A stretch of 64,000 nucleotides of DNA, taken from Hymenobacter polaris. Its GTDB lineage: Bacteria > Bacteroidota > Bacteroidia > Cytophagales > Hymenobacteraceae. This document shows positions 35,678 through 45,183 of the stretch, piece by piece. How positions within the stretch are numbered: position 1 is the stretch's first letter; each line of letters starts with the position of its first letter. The DNA lies in NCBI RefSeq assembly GCF_012927305.1, contig NZ_JABBGH010000001.1, positions 2,046,001 through 2,110,000 of the forward strand. Direction: 5' to 3'. The notes under the pieces were generated by a model. The model was not told where the DNA came from, searched no databases, and was given only the letters and a program-made list of their open reading frames with translations. The position numbers were made by a program, and so were the translations under genes.

Positions 35678-36874
35678 TTATTCGGCCAGCAGCCAGCGGT
35701 AAGCGGGGCCAAACTCGCGCCGCCAGAACCACTCGCTGTGCTGCCCGTCGGCCGGAGCCTTGAAGGCGAGGTGGCTGGCCGGCACGCCCCGCGCCAGCAG
35801 GCCGTTGCGGGCGGCCGTCATCAGGGGCAGCATGGTTTCGCTTTCGGCCGGGCCCGCCACGAAGTAGAAGCGACTGCTGAGCGGGGCGGGCCGGTGGCGG
35901 CGCTCGTAGCTCAGTAGCGAGTCTTTGGCAAACCAGATGGCGGGCGAAAACACCCCCACCCGCCCGAACACCATCGGGTATTTCAGGCCCGCATACAGCG
36001 CGATGAGGCCGCCCATGCTGCTGCCCGCAATGGCGGTGTGGGCGGCATCGGGCAGGGTGCGGTAGTGGCTGTCGATGTAGGGCTTGAGGGTGAAGGCCAA
36101 GAAGTTGACGTAGGCATCACCCTCGCCACCGTGCTTCAGCTCGGTATTAAGCCAGGGTGAATACTCGTCGAGGCGGCGCTCGCCGCCGTTGTCTACGGCC
36201 ACCACAATGCAGCCGGCAGTGCTAGCGCCGCTGGCCCCCAACTGCCCTAGGGTTTCATCCACGCCCCACTCGCCGCTGTAGGCCGTAGCGTCGTCAAACA
36301 CGTTTTGGCCGTCTTGCATATACAGCACCGGGTAGCGGCGCAAACTCATGCCCGAATAGTCGGGCGGCAGGTATAGCCACACCCGGCGGGCGCGCCCACC
36401 CAGCTGCGGCAGCTTAAAGGAGTCGGTCAGCACCCGCACGTTGCCCGTGAGGGTATGGGGCTTGGGCGCGGGCGGCGGGGCGCTGGTAGGGCGCTGGTCT
36501 TGCCAGGCGGCTACTTGCAGCGGCAGCGTAGCGGGGCCGGGCCCAAAGTCGGCGTGGCGGTTGGGCGCCGCCTGAAAGCTGGCGTCGGCCTCGCCGGTAG
36601 CCCAGCTGCCGCGCGTCAGCTTAAACTCCTGGGGCCCGCGCACGGTGGCGGGCAGCGTGAGCTGGTAGCTGCCATCGGGCTGGCGACTGAGCGCGAAGCC
36701 CGGTGCGGCCGGCTGCCAGGCGTTGAACGAGCCGGCCACGTAAATAGGGCCGGCCGGCGTAGTGGCGGGCACTGCCACGCGCAGCATCGTTTGGGCCCGC
36801 ACCGGGCAGCTGGCCCCCAAAGCCAGCCCTAGGGCCAGCGCGCCGCTCCACCGGCAACCGCTCCTCCATTTCAT
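35678..36874 (-). CDS. Secreted esterase with N-terminal carbohydrate-binding-like domain
   Basis: This 398-residue protein has a signal peptide (about 1-28). A beta domain follows (about 30-125) with YVAGSFNAWQPAAPGFAL, similar to CBM20/CBM48 starch-binding folds. The alpha/beta hydrolase of the esterase D/enterochelin esterase group comes next. It shows VLYMQDGQNVFDD, the nucleophile in IAGSSMGGLIALY (about 292) and a C-terminal HSEWFWR His. It probably hydrolyses an ester bound to a polysaccharide or siderophore. The start at 36874 gives the signal peptide and follows a -7 box by four bases. Confidence 0.87.
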   Translation of the reverse strand: MKWRSGCRWSGALALGLALGASCPVRAQTMLRVAVPATTPAGPIYVAGSFNAWQPAAPGFALSRQPDGSYQLTLPATVRGPQEFKLTRGSWATGEADASFQAAPNRHADFGPGPATLPLQVAAWQDQRPTSAPPPAPKPHTLTGNVRVLTDSFKLPQLGGRARRVWLYLPPDYSGMSLRRYPVLYMQDGQNVFDDATAYSGEWGVDETLGQLGASGASTAGCIVVAVDNGGERRLDEYSPWLNTELKHGGEGDAYVNFLAFTLKPYIDSHYRTLPDAAHTAIAGSSMGGLIALYAGLKYPMVFGRVGVFSPAIWFAKDSLLSYERRHRPAPLSSRFYFVAGPAESETMLPLMTAARNGLLARGVPASHLAFKAPADGQHSEWFWRREFGPAYRWLLAE

Positions 36875-36878
36875 GCCG

Positions 36879-36886
36879 CAAATATT
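36879..36886 (-). promoter_or_regulatory. -7-like box of the esterase gene
   Basis: On the minus strand AATATTTG (one mismatch to TAnnTTTG) ends 4 bases before the ATG at 36874, implying an almost leaderless transcript. Confidence 0.4.
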
Positions 36887-36994
36887 GGCCCGGCCGCATG
36901 GCGAATGACTGAACGCGCTCACCTAGGGGCGAAAGGCCAGCTGCCTAGGTACCTGGCAGGTCCTAGCAAACCGCGGCGCCTGCCGGCTACGCAC

Positions 36995-37477
36995 TCAGCT
37001 TACGTTCGGCCGGGCCCGCACCAGGCTTTTCAGGATGACCAACTGCCCGAGGTGGTAGTGCAGGTGCTCGACGGCGCCCTGCAGGTTTTTGTAGGCCGAC
37101 GAATAACCCGGCAGAATGGCGGCGGTTAGCTGCTCGTCGGGCACGGCCCGGATGGCGGCGGCCAGCTCCTCCCCCGAGCGGGTAAGGTCGGCGCGTAGGG
37201 CCTGCCAGTCGGCCTCGGTGCCTAGGGCCGGGCCCGCGTCGAAGCCATTGGCCGGGCCTATTTCGGTAGGCTGGCCGTGGGCGCGGCGCGCCATTACCCG
37301 GTTCCAGAAGGTGAGGTGGCGCACCAGGCTCGCCAGCGTGTTGACCGAGGCGGGCGTGCGGGTGGTGGCCTCGGTCAGCGTCACATCGGCCAGGGTATGG
37401 GCCAAGTCTACCTCGGTCCAGTTGCCACCGCTGTGCACATCCAGCACGTGCTGGGCAATGGCTGCGCTCAGCTGCAT
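36995..37477 (-). CDS. DinB-like four-helix protein
   Basis: The 160-residue protein has the DinB/YfiT helical-bundle pattern. Three His positions are visible: in LVRHLTFWNRVM (about 53), and two in VEHLHYHLGQLVILK (about 140). This metal-binding triad supports a thiol-transfer or hydrolase-like role, as seen in bacillithiol-type transferases; the actual activity is not known. The ATG at 37477 is chosen over the longer frame because it begins the first helix. The next gene upstream (37497) ends 20 bases away on the same strand. Confidence 0.85.
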   Translation of the reverse strand: MQLSAAIAQHVLDVHSGGNWTEVDLAHTLADVTLTEATTRTPASVNTLASLVRHLTFWNRVMARRAHGQPTEIGPANGFDAGPALGTEADWQALRADLTRSGEELAAAIRAVPDEQLTAAILPGYSSAYKNLQGAVEHLHYHLGQLVILKSLVRARPNVS

Positions 37478-37496
37478 ACGCCTAGGGTCTAAGCGG

Positions 37497-38270
37497 TTAG
37501 CGAATAATGTCACCGCTGCCCGCGCCGCGCTCCGAGAGGTCAATCTTGCGCAGCGTATAAGCCGCCCGCACCGAGTCGACGCCCGGCAAGCCGTTGACGG
37601 AGAAGTCGATGCGCGCGCCTTGCTTCTGGGGGCCGCTCACGAAGTGGCGGTAGTCCTCGGCCGACTCGCGCACCACGTACAGGTCGCCGGGGCTAGGCAC
37701 TTTCAGGCGAGCGTAGGTGCTGCGGCCGTCGGGGGCCGCTTTGCGCTTCTCGCTGCTCGCCAGCAAACTCACGCCCGTCAGGCGAAATTTTTCGGCATCG
37801 CTGGCGGGCGGGGGGTAGTTGCCCAGGCCGTCAATGAATACCTCGCGGCGCTCCACCAGCTTTTCGAGCGACTCTGTTTTGAGCAGGGGCAGGTTTTTTT
37901 CCTCCATCAGCAGTTGCTGCACGGCGTTGGTGGGGGCACCCTGCTGGTAAAATACCAGCACGGGGTCTTGCAGCTTCACTTTTCGAATCACTACCGGGGG
38001 CTTCACTTCCTCGGGCTCCACGCGCTGGGCAGCTTCTATCGGGGCGGGGGGGGCTTTAGGGGCCAGTGGGGCCCGGGTGCCCGCTGGCCGGGTGCCGGCC
38101 GGCCGGGGGGTGGCGGTGGCCCTGGGCGCGGGCTTGGGAGCGGCGGTGGCCCTAGGCACCGGCTTGGCGGGCGGGCGGGCGGGCACTACCTGGGCGGCCG
38201 CGCGCCGCGCCGCGCCGCACACCATGCTTAATAAGCCTACTAGTACAATAGAATAACGAATAATTTTCAT
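37497..38270 (-). CDS. Secreted protein with Pro/Ala-rich linker, unknown function
   Basis: The 257-residue protein starts with a signal peptide (about 1-27). A low-complexity Pro/Ala/Arg/Thr linker follows (about 28-80), with repeated PRATA and RPAGT units. A compact C-terminal domain (about 95-257) contains VLVFYQQGAPTNAVQQLLME, the GNYPPPASDAEKFRLTG segment and a GDLYVVRE strand. I do not recognise it. The linker would let the folded domain extend from the membrane or cell wall. It lies directly upstream of the DinB-like gene. Confidence 0.78.
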   Translation of the reverse strand: MKIIRYSIVLVGLLSMVCGAARRAAAQVVPARPPAKPVPRATAAPKPAPRATATPRPAGTRPAGTRAPLAPKAPPAPIEAAQRVEPEEVKPPVVIRKVKLQDPVLVFYQQGAPTNAVQQLLMEEKNLPLLKTESLEKLVERREVFIDGLGNYPPPASDAEKFRLTGVSLLASSEKRKAAPDGRSTYARLKVPSPGDLYVVRESAEDYRHFVSGPQKQGARIDFSVNGLPGVDSVRAAYTLRKIDLSERGAGSGDIIR

Positions 38271-38567
38271 AAGGGCAGGAATGACTAGCCAAAGCTAAAG
38301 CATTGCCCTGCTTTTCGCAAGCTCGCGGCGGGCGGGCCCAGGAGACTGCTGGCCCCGCGCCCTGCCTCGCGCAAACAGACCCCGCGGCAAAATTTTCGCG
38401 TTTTGCCATCGCCGACTGCTGCCGGCCGCCCCGGCCACCCTAGGCCCCGCCAGTGGCGCTAAGGCCACCCCGGACCCGTCACCCGTATTTTTTTACCCCT
38501 GGCCAGCTCCCTAGGGGCAGCAAGTAGGCGAAAAGCCGCCGCGAGAAAAGTTATATCGACTTCTCAT

Positions 38568-38575
38568 TACCTTTG
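38568..38575 (+). promoter_or_regulatory. -7 promoter box far upstream of susC
   Basis: TACCTTTG matches TAnnTTTG exactly and lies 413 bases before the SusC ATG. A transcript from here would contain the palindrome at 38595 and the terminator at 38844, so it may make a small RNA of about 290 bases or a long regulated leader. Confidence 0.5.
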
Positions 38576-38594
38576 CCGCCCCAATAAGCTAAAA

Positions 38595-38610
38595 GTAAGT
38601 CATTACTTAC
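38595..38610. promoter_or_regulatory. Palindrome after the -7 box
   Basis: GTAAGTCATTACTTAC has 6-base perfect arms with a 4-base centre about 20 bases after the -7 box. It fits a repressor operator or a 5' hairpin of the leader RNA. Confidence 0.35.
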
Positions 38611-38843
38611 TATAAATCAACAAGTTGCTTTTAAATACTTTTCAGCATCTCGCCGGTAGCCTTTTAGGGCCACACCCTTGCAGTACAACCAAGGGCCCAC
38701 CCACTGGCCAATAGCGGCAAAGCGGCTGCCCAATCAGCCGGCAGCTAAACGCAAATAATGGGAGCCAGCTTAGCCACCCTAGGGGCACGGGCAATTATCT
38801 TGGAGTAAGATTTAACAATTTCTAAACCTTACCAGAAACGTAA

Positions 38844-38874
38844 AGCCACAATCGATTGTGGCTGGCCTTTTTTT
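38844..38874 (+). terminator. Intrinsic terminator inside the susC upstream region
   Basis: AGCCACAATCGATTGTGGCT is a perfect 20-base palindrome followed by GGCC and seven T. It lies 114 bases before the SusC start. No protein-coding gene is visible between 38271 and 38988; the rest is AT-richer leader sequence. Confidence 0.75.
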
Positions 38875-38988
38875 AGCTAAGCCAGCCGTCCCCCCGCTTA
38901 CATCCTACCAAATAAACTACTTATTTTCAAGGCTTTACTTGGTACATCGAACTCCACTTTTCACTTTTCCCCCACCCGTTTCACTTCT

Positions 38989-41900
38989 ATGAAACACTCC
39001 TACTTAGAGAAATTCCGGTTTCTCTTCTTGTTGCTAATTGGCTTGGCCAGCTCCGTTGGAGTGGCCCTAGCCCAGTCTGGTACCGGCACCGTGAGTGGCC
39101 GCGTGGCCGATAGCAAAAACGAAGGCCTGCCAGGCGTAACGGTCCTCATTGAGGGCACCACCCTGGGCAGCTCTACCAACGTCGACGGCACCTACTCCAT
39201 TCCGGGCGTGCCGGCCGGGCCCCACACCCTGGTTATCTCCTTTGTGGGCTACAACACCAAGCGCCAGCCCATTACCGTAGCGGCCGGCCAAACGACCAAC
39301 GTACCTGCCCAAACCCTGAGCGAAAACGCCACCGCCCTGGGCGAGGCCGTTGTGATTGGCTACGGCACCCAGCGCAAGCAGGACCTGACCGGCGCCGTGG
39401 AGCAAATTAGCGAGAAGCAGTTTGTGAAAGGCCAGGTAACCAACCCCGAGCAATTGGTGCAAGGCAAGGTGGCCGGCGTACAGATTACGACCGCGGGCGG
39501 CGCCCCCGGCGCCAGCACCCAGATTCTCATCCGCGGTGGCTCGTCGCTGAACGCCTCCAACCAGCCGCTTATCGTCATTGACGGCGTGCCGGTGGATAAT
39601 ACCGGCCTGGCGGGTGCCTCAAACCCCCTGTCGCTCATCAACCCCAATGATATTGAGAGCATTACGGTCCTGAAGGATGCTTCCTCGACGGCCATTTACG
39701 GGGTGCGCGCCTCGAACGGCGTTATTCTGGTAACGACCAAGCACGGCGTATCGGGCGACCAGTTTCACGTGAATGTGAGCACCCAAATGTCGCTGGCTAC
39801 GCCAGCCAAGTATGTGCCCGTGCTCACCGCCGCCCAGTTCCGTGATGTGGTGAACCAGTACGGCACTACCGGCCAGAAAGCCACCCTAGGCAACGCTAGC
39901 ACTGACTGGCAGCGCGAGATTTACCGCACGGCCTACACGGCCGATAACAACGTGAGCTTTAGCGGGGCCGCGGGCGTAGTGCCCTACCGCATCTCCACGG
40001 GCTACCTCTACCAAGAGGGCATCTTGAAGCGCAACGACCTGAAGCGCTACACCGGCGCTATCAACCTGTCGCCGGTGCTGCTGAACGGCGACCTGCGCAT
40101 CGACCTGAACGTGAAGGGCTCCTGGATTGACAACAACTTCTCGGACCAGAGCGCCGTGGGCGCGGCCGTCAACTTCGACCCCACTCAGCCCATCTACGCC
40201 GACGGCTCGCCCTACGGCGGCTACTACGAGTCGACGAGCGGTGGCACCCTGCTGACACTGGCTACCCGCAACCCCGTGGGCCTCATCAACCAGAACCGCA
40301 ACCGCAGCTCGGTGAAGCGCAGCATCGGTAACGTGCAGGTGAATTACAAGCTGCCCTTCGTGCCGGGCTTGAGCGCCAACGTGAACCTGGGCTACGACGT
40401 GCAGCGCGGCCGCGGCACCACCTTCGTGCCGGCCAATGCGGCCTCCAACTACTTCCGCCAGGTGACCATCAACGGCGTGGTAAACCGGGGCGGGGTTAAC
40501 AACCAGTATGCTCAGGACTTGACTAACACCATCCTGGAAGCCTACCTGAAGTATGAGCGTACGGTAGGCCCCGGCCGGCTGGACCTGCTGGCGGGCTACT
40601 CGTACCAGAAATTCCAGAACCGGAGCTACAACTTCGACGATAACCTGGCTAACGGCGCAGTATACCTGGCGGCGGTGCCGAGCTACTCAGGCGCCTTTAC
40701 CTACCTCAACACCAACGTGTTGATTGGCTTCTACGGCCGCCTCAACTACAACATCGGCGATAAGTATCTCTTCACGGGCACGTTCCGCGCCGATGGCACC
40801 TCGCGCTTCAACCCCAACCACTTCGGCTACTTCCCCTCGGGCGCGTTTGCCTGGCGCCTCAAGGGTGAGAACTTCCTGAAGAACTCGACCGCCATCTCGG
40901 AGCTGAAGCTGCGCCTCAACTACGGCCAGACCGGCCAGCAGGACCTAGGCGGCGCCTACTACCCCTTCCTGGCTTCGCTCACGCTGAGCAACGCCACGGC
41001 GCAGTACCAGCTGGGCAACCAGTTTTTCCGCACCCTGCGCCCCGACCAGTACAACCCCAACATCACCTGGGAAACCACCACGACCTACGGCGTGGGCTTG
41101 GACTACGGTTTTGCCGGCGGCCGGGTGTACGGCTCGGTGGACGTGTACCGCCGCGACACCAAGAACCTGCTCAACTTCGTGAACATCCCCGACCTGTCGG
41201 GCCTCTCAAATGCGGGTAACTTCAACGTGGGCTCGCTGACCAACCGCGGGGTGGAAATCATCACCAACCTCGACCTGGTGAAGGGCGACAAGGTGAACAT
41301 CACGGTGAACGCCAACGCTACCTACAACCAGAACAAGCTGACCCAGCTGACTATCTACGGTTCGGGCAACGACGTGGGGCAGCCCACGGGCGGCATCTCG
41401 GGCGGCGTAGGCAATAACATTCAGATTAACACCGTGGGCTACCCCACGCAGTCGTTCTACGTGAACCAGCAGGTGTACGACGCCAACGGCCTGCCGCTGC
41501 AAGGCGTGTACGTGGATGCCAACGGCGACGGCGTTATCAACAGCACCGACCGCTACCGCTACCATTCGCCGCGCCCGCAGTGGATTTTGGGTGGCGGTGC
41601 CAACGCCAGCTACAAGGGCTTCAACCTGGCCTTTACGCTGCGTGCCAACCTAGGCAACTACGTGTATAACAACGTGCGCGCCAACAGCTACTACGACCAG
41701 AACTCGTCGGGCTTCGTAAGTAATAAGACCCAGGAATTCCTGGCTTCGCGCTTCACCACGGCTCAGTATTTCTCGGATTATTTCATCGAAAACGGGTCGT
41801 TCCTGCGCTTGCAGAATGCTACGCTCGGTTACAACTTCGGCGCCATTATTAAGAAGGGCACCACCTTGACCCTGACGGCCGCCGGTCAGAACCTGTTCCT

Positions 41901-42027
41901 GATTACCAATTATAAAGGTCTTGACCCTGAGATTTATAATGCTGGTCCTCCAGCAACTCAGGGCATCGACAATACGATTTACCCCCGGGCTCGTACGTTC
42001 ACCGTCGGCCTGAACCTTGGTCTCTAA
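38989..42027 (+). CDS. SusC/RagA-family TonB-dependent outer-membrane protein
   Basis: The 1012-residue outer-membrane transporter imports oligosaccharides or peptides together with SusD. A signal peptide is followed by a carboxypeptidase-regulatory-like domain (about 30-105, VSGRVADSKNEGLPGVTVL) and a TonB box region (EAVVIGYGTQRKQDLTGAV). The plug contains IRGGSSLNASNQPLIVIDGV and the SusC signature SITVLKDASSTAIYGVRASN. The barrel follows. Length is standard. It begins the operon with SusD 18 bases downstream. Confidence 0.95.
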   Translation: MKHSYLEKFRFLFLLLIGLASSVGVALAQSGTGTVSGRVADSKNEGLPGVTVLIEGTTLGSSTNVDGTYSIPGVPAGPHTLVISFVGYNTKRQPITVAAGQTTNVPAQTLSENATALGEAVVIGYGTQRKQDLTGAVEQISEKQFVKGQVTNPEQLVQGKVAGVQITTAGGAPGASTQILIRGGSSLNASNQPLIVIDGVPVDNTGLAGASNPLSLINPNDIESITVLKDASSTAIYGVRASNGVILVTTKHGVSGDQFHVNVSTQMSLATPAKYVPVLTAAQFRDVVNQYGTTGQKATLGNASTDWQREIYRTAYTADNNVSFSGAAGVVPYRISTGYLYQEGILKRNDLKRYTGAINLSPVLLNGDLRIDLNVKGSWIDNNFSDQSAVGAAVNFDPTQPIYADGSPYGGYYESTSGGTLLTLATRNPVGLINQNRNRSSVKRSIGNVQVNYKLPFVPGLSANVNLGYDVQRGRGTTFVPANAASNYFRQVTINGVVNRGGVNNQYAQDLTNTILEAYLKYERTVGPGRLDLLAGYSYQKFQNRSYNFDDNLANGAVYLAAVPSYSGAFTYLNTNVLIGFYGRLNYNIGDKYLFTGTFRADGTSRFNPNHFGYFPSGAFAWRLKGENFLKNSTAISELKLRLNYGQTGQQDLGGAYYPFLASLTLSNATAQYQLGNQFFRTLRPDQYNPNITWETTTTYGVGLDYGFAGGRVYGSVDVYRRDTKNLLNFVNIPDLSGLSNAGNFNVGSLTNRGVEIITNLDLVKGDKVNITVNANATYNQNKLTQLTIYGSGNDVGQPTGGISGGVGNNIQINTVGYPTQSFYVNQQVYDANGLPLQGVYVDANGDGVINSTDRYRYHSPRPQWILGGGANASYKGFNLAFTLRANLGNYVYNNVRANSYYDQNSSGFVSNKTQEFLASRFTTAQYFSDYFIENGSFLRLQNATLGYNFGAIIKKGTTLTLTAAGQNLFLITNYKGLDPEIYNAGPPATQGIDNTIYPRARTFTVGLNLGL

Positions 42028-42045
42028 TTTTCCCATCCAACTACT

Positions 42046-43665
42046 ATGCAACGCAACTTCACTCGCACGCTGGGAATAATGGCCATGGCTGCCGGTATTT
42101 CGGCCCTAGCCCCCTCGTGCACCAAGGACCTCAACCAATCGCCCGACTACGCGGCCTCGTCGAACGTCGTGTATGCCGACCCAGCCCAGATTCAGCAGGT
42201 GCTGGCCCGCCTCTACGCCACCTTCGCGGTGAGCGGCCAGCAGGGTCCGGCCGGTAACCCCGACATTTCGGGCATCGACGAAGGCTTCTCAAACTACATC
42301 CGCCAGTACTGGCAGCTGCAGGAAATCACCACCGATGAGGCCGTGATTGGCTGGAACGACGGCACCCTGCCCCAGGTGAACACCCTGCAGTGGAACGCCG
42401 ACAACGAGTTTGTGCGCGCCACCTACGACCGGGTGTTCTACGAAGTGGGCTTGTGCAACGAGTTCATCCGCCAGACGTCGGACGCCAACCTGTCGTCGCG
42501 GGGTATTCCGGCCGCCAGCCTCAACACCGTGCGCACCTACCGCTCGGAAGCCCGCCTGCTGCGCGCCCTCAGCTACTGGCACGCCATCGATTTGTTTGGC
42601 GGCGGCCCCTTCGCCACCGAAACCGACGCCATCGGCACCACGCCGCAGTATAAGAAAGGCGCCGATATGTTCGCCTACGTCGAGTCGGAGCTGAAAGCGC
42701 TCGATGCCTTGGACGACAACAGCGGCGCCCTGCTAGCTCCGAAGGCCGTGTATGCCCGCGCCGACAAGGCCGTGCTCTGGACGCTGCTCACCAAGCTCTA
42801 TCTCAACGCCAAGGTGTACACCGGCACCGACCGCTCGACCGATGCCATCACTTACGCCAACAAGGTGCTAGCCGCTAGCTCTGGCTACAGCCTGAGCCCG
42901 AGCTACGCCAACCTGTTTTTGGCGGACAACAACACGACCGACGCCCGTAACGAGATTATCTTCCCCATCACTTTCGATGGCACCCGCACCCAAACCTACG
43001 GGGGCATGACCTACCTGGTGCACGCGCCCAACGGCCGCGCCTACACGGCCGCCCAGGCCGGCATCGACGGTGGCTGGTCGGGCCTGCGCACCAAGCCGGC
43101 CCTTACCGGCTTGTTTGGCTCAACCACCGCGCGCAACCCCAACGACGCCCGCTCGCAGCTGTTTGTGTTCCAGGGCCAGAACCCGCGCGTAGATACCCTA
43201 GGGCAGTTTAGCAGCGGTCCGCTCATTGCCAAGTACCGCAACGTGACCTCGACCGGCGCACCGGGTTCCAACGTCACCTTCCCCGACACCGACTTCCCCA
43301 TGTTCCGCCTGGCCGACGTGATGCTCATGTATGCCGAGGCCGTGCTGCGCGGCGGCTCGGGTGGCTCGGCCACGCAAGCCCTAGCCTACGTTAACCAGAT
43401 TCGGGCCCGCGCCGGTGCTTCGGCCACCACGGCCGGCGCCCTCACGCTCAGCTCGATTCTGGATGAGCGCGCCCGCGAGTTGTTCTGGGAAGGCCACCGC
43501 CGCACCGACCTCATTCGCTTCGGCGTGTACACCACCGGCTACAACTGGGCCTTCAAGGGCGGCGTGCAGGCGGGCAAGGATGTGGAAACCTTCCGCACCC
43601 TGTTTCCCATCCCCAACACCGACCGGGTAGCCAACCCCAACCTACCGCAAAACCCTGGTTACTAA
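42046..43665 (+). CDS. SusD/RagB-family nutrient-binding outer-membrane lipoprotein
   Basis: The 539-residue protein has a lipoprotein signal ending in ALAPSC (Cys about 25). The SusD helical repeats are recognisable, with conserved RLLRALSYWHAIDLFGGGPF near residue 175 and the C-terminal block LSSILDERARELFWEGHRRT-DLIRFG. It forms the lid of the SusC pore and binds the glycan. It follows SusC in the same operon. Confidence 0.95.
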   Translation: MQRNFTRTLGIMAMAAGISALAPSCTKDLNQSPDYAASSNVVYADPAQIQQVLARLYATFAVSGQQGPAGNPDISGIDEGFSNYIRQYWQLQEITTDEAVIGWNDGTLPQVNTLQWNADNEFVRATYDRVFYEVGLCNEFIRQTSDANLSSRGIPAASLNTVRTYRSEARLLRALSYWHAIDLFGGGPFATETDAIGTTPQYKKGADMFAYVESELKALDALDDNSGALLAPKAVYARADKAVLWTLLTKLYLNAKVYTGTDRSTDAITYANKVLAASSGYSLSPSYANLFLADNNTTDARNEIIFPITFDGTRTQTYGGMTYLVHAPNGRAYTAAQAGIDGGWSGLRTKPALTGLFGSTTARNPNDARSQLFVFQGQNPRVDTLGQFSSGPLIAKYRNVTSTGAPGSNVTFPDTDFPMFRLADVMLMYAEAVLRGGSGGSATQALAYVNQIRARAGASATTAGALTLSSILDERARELFWEGHRRTDLIRFGVYTTGYNWAFKGGVQAGKDVETFRTLFPIPNTDRVANPNLPQNPGY

Positions 43666-43772
43666 CCCACTATAGCTTTCCTAGGCCCCTTGAACTTTTG
43701 GCGCTGGCCGCAAGTTCAGGGCCTAGGAAACACGGTTTAGCTTTTCTTTTCTCACCCGCTTTTTTAACTTTT

Positions 43773-44582
43773 ATGAATACTTGGTTTACTCGGGTAGCGA
43801 CTAGTGCCTTTGCGCTATTGGTGCTGGGCGTCACTGCCTGTAAGAAGGACGAGTCGCAGGTGGTGCTCAAAACCGCGGCGGCCCCGGCTCTCACCACCTC
43901 TACCACGGCGCCCGACCTGGTGCTAACGACCACCAATGCCAATGCTACAGCGGCTACTTTCACGTACACGGCGGCCGATTTCGGCTTTCCGGCCGTTACG
44001 ACCTACTCGCTGCAGATAGATAAGAAGGGCGGTACTTTTAGCAGCCCGCAAGTGGTGGCGAGCAGCACTACGCCCGGCACCTTCACGCTCACCAAGTCGC
44101 AGTTGGCCAACGCTTTCTTTGCCCTAGGCGTGGCCTACGGCGCCACGGCGCAGGTTGATGCGCGGGTAGTGGCCTCGGTAAGCACGACTGCACCCACTCA
44201 AAACTCGTCGGTAGTGACGTTGACGGGTACGCCCACGCCGGTATGCGTGCCTAACACCACCGGCCGCACCTGGAGCCTGATTGGCCCGGCCGGCACCGAT
44301 TGGAACACCGATAAAGCCCTGACCTACGACTGCTACACCCAGACCTTTAAGGCCACTATGCCCTTGAATGCGGGCGAGTTCAAGTTCCGCGCTAACAACG
44401 ACTGGGGCGTGAACTTTGGCACGGCCGGCAACACCGGCGACATTACAAATAGTGCTTTAGCTAAAGGCGTTACACTCGTTAACGGCAAAAATAACTTGCA
44501 GATTACGACGGCTGGCACCTACACCATCACGCTGTCTCCCAGCGCCGATGGCACCACTGGCACGGTAATCATTAAACCCTAG
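43773..44582 (+). CDS. SusE-like surface carbohydrate-binding lipoprotein
   Basis: The 269-residue protein has a lipobox (LVLGVTACKKD, Cys about 23). The N-terminal SusE-type domain (about 40-170) contains the TYSLQIDKKGGTF pattern. A C-terminal domain resembles the starch-binding domains of SusE/SusF (WSLIGPAGTDWNTDKALTYD, then FKFRANNDWGVNFG). It supports a starch-like or alpha-glucan ligand for the operon (inference). The ATG at 43773 is chosen for the signal peptide. No glycoside hydrolase follows. Confidence 0.88.
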   Translation: MNTWFTRVATSAFALLVLGVTACKKDESQVVLKTAAAPALTTSTTAPDLVLTTTNANATAATFTYTAADFGFPAVTTYSLQIDKKGGTFSSPQVVASSTTPGTFTLTKSQLANAFFALGVAYGATAQVDARVVASVSTTAPTQNSSVVTLTGTPTPVCVPNTTGRTWSLIGPAGTDWNTDKALTYDCYTQTFKATMPLNAGEFKFRANNDWGVNFGTAGNTGDITNSALAKGVTLVNGKNNLQITTAGTYTITLSPSADGTTGTVIIKP

Positions 44583-44600
44583 GTTTCTGCCGCCTCCCCG

Positions 44601-44631
44601 AAAAAGCCGCTGCTCGTCAGCGGCTTTTTTT
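44601..44631. terminator. Bidirectional intrinsic terminator after the Sus operon
   Basis: AAAAAGCCGCTG / CAGCGGCTTTTTTT is a 12-base stem with a 5-base loop; A-run and T-run allow use on both strands. It closes the SusC-D-E transcript. Confidence 0.88.
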
Positions 44632-44723
44632 ATGACTTGGCACCAAACTAGCTTTGCCGGTCAGGGGTTGGCCTAGGCTGGCTCTGAACACTCGTTTTCT
44701 CCTGGCCTACTCCGCTGCTTTAT

Positions 44724-45176
44724 ATGCTTACCAAGAATATTCTGACTGCCGCGCTCGTGCTGGCTGGCGCGGTGCCGGCCCTAGCCCAAACGCCCCGCGC
44801 CGCCCCTAGGGCCACCGCGCCTACCCAAGCCGCCCCCAACGAGGCCACGGTGCAAAGCCGGGCCGACGCGCTGACTGCTAACATGACGCAGGGCCTCGGC
44901 CTGACGCCCGCCCAGACCGAGAAAGTACGCACCATCAACGTGGCCTCGGTGCGCAACGTGGAGGCCGCCCGCCTGCGCTACCGCCAGGACCCCGCCAAGC
45001 TGCGCAGCTACATCGACGCCATTGGCCTGGCCCGGCTAGAGCAGCTCAAGGACGTGCTCACGGGCAGCCAGTTTACGCGCTACCAGCAGAAGCGTGAAGA
45101 GAAAATGGGCATTCCGAAGGCCGGCGGCAGCCAGGGCAACCCGCCCCCCGGCCTGGGCAACGGCCCCACCGAGTAG
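44724..45176 (+). CDS. Secreted LTxxQ-type helical protein
   Basis: The 150-residue protein has a signal peptide (to about PALAQ) and a short Pro/Ala-rich linker. A helical region has LGLTPAQTEKVRTIN, which fits the LTxxQ motif of Spy/CpxP-like periplasmic proteins. A Gly/Pro-rich tail ends it. It may bind unfolded envelope proteins or respond to envelope stress; this is inference. It stands alone and converges with the next gene, only 7 bases away. Confidence 0.72.
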   Translation: MLTKNILTAALVLAGAVPALAQTPRAAPRATAPTQAAPNEATVQSRADALTANMTQGLGLTPAQTEKVRTINVASVRNVEAARLRYRQDPAKLRSYIDAIGLARLEQLKDVLTGSQFTRYQQKREEKMGIPKAGGSQGNPPPGLGNGPTE

Positions 45177-45183
45177 GCAGCGC

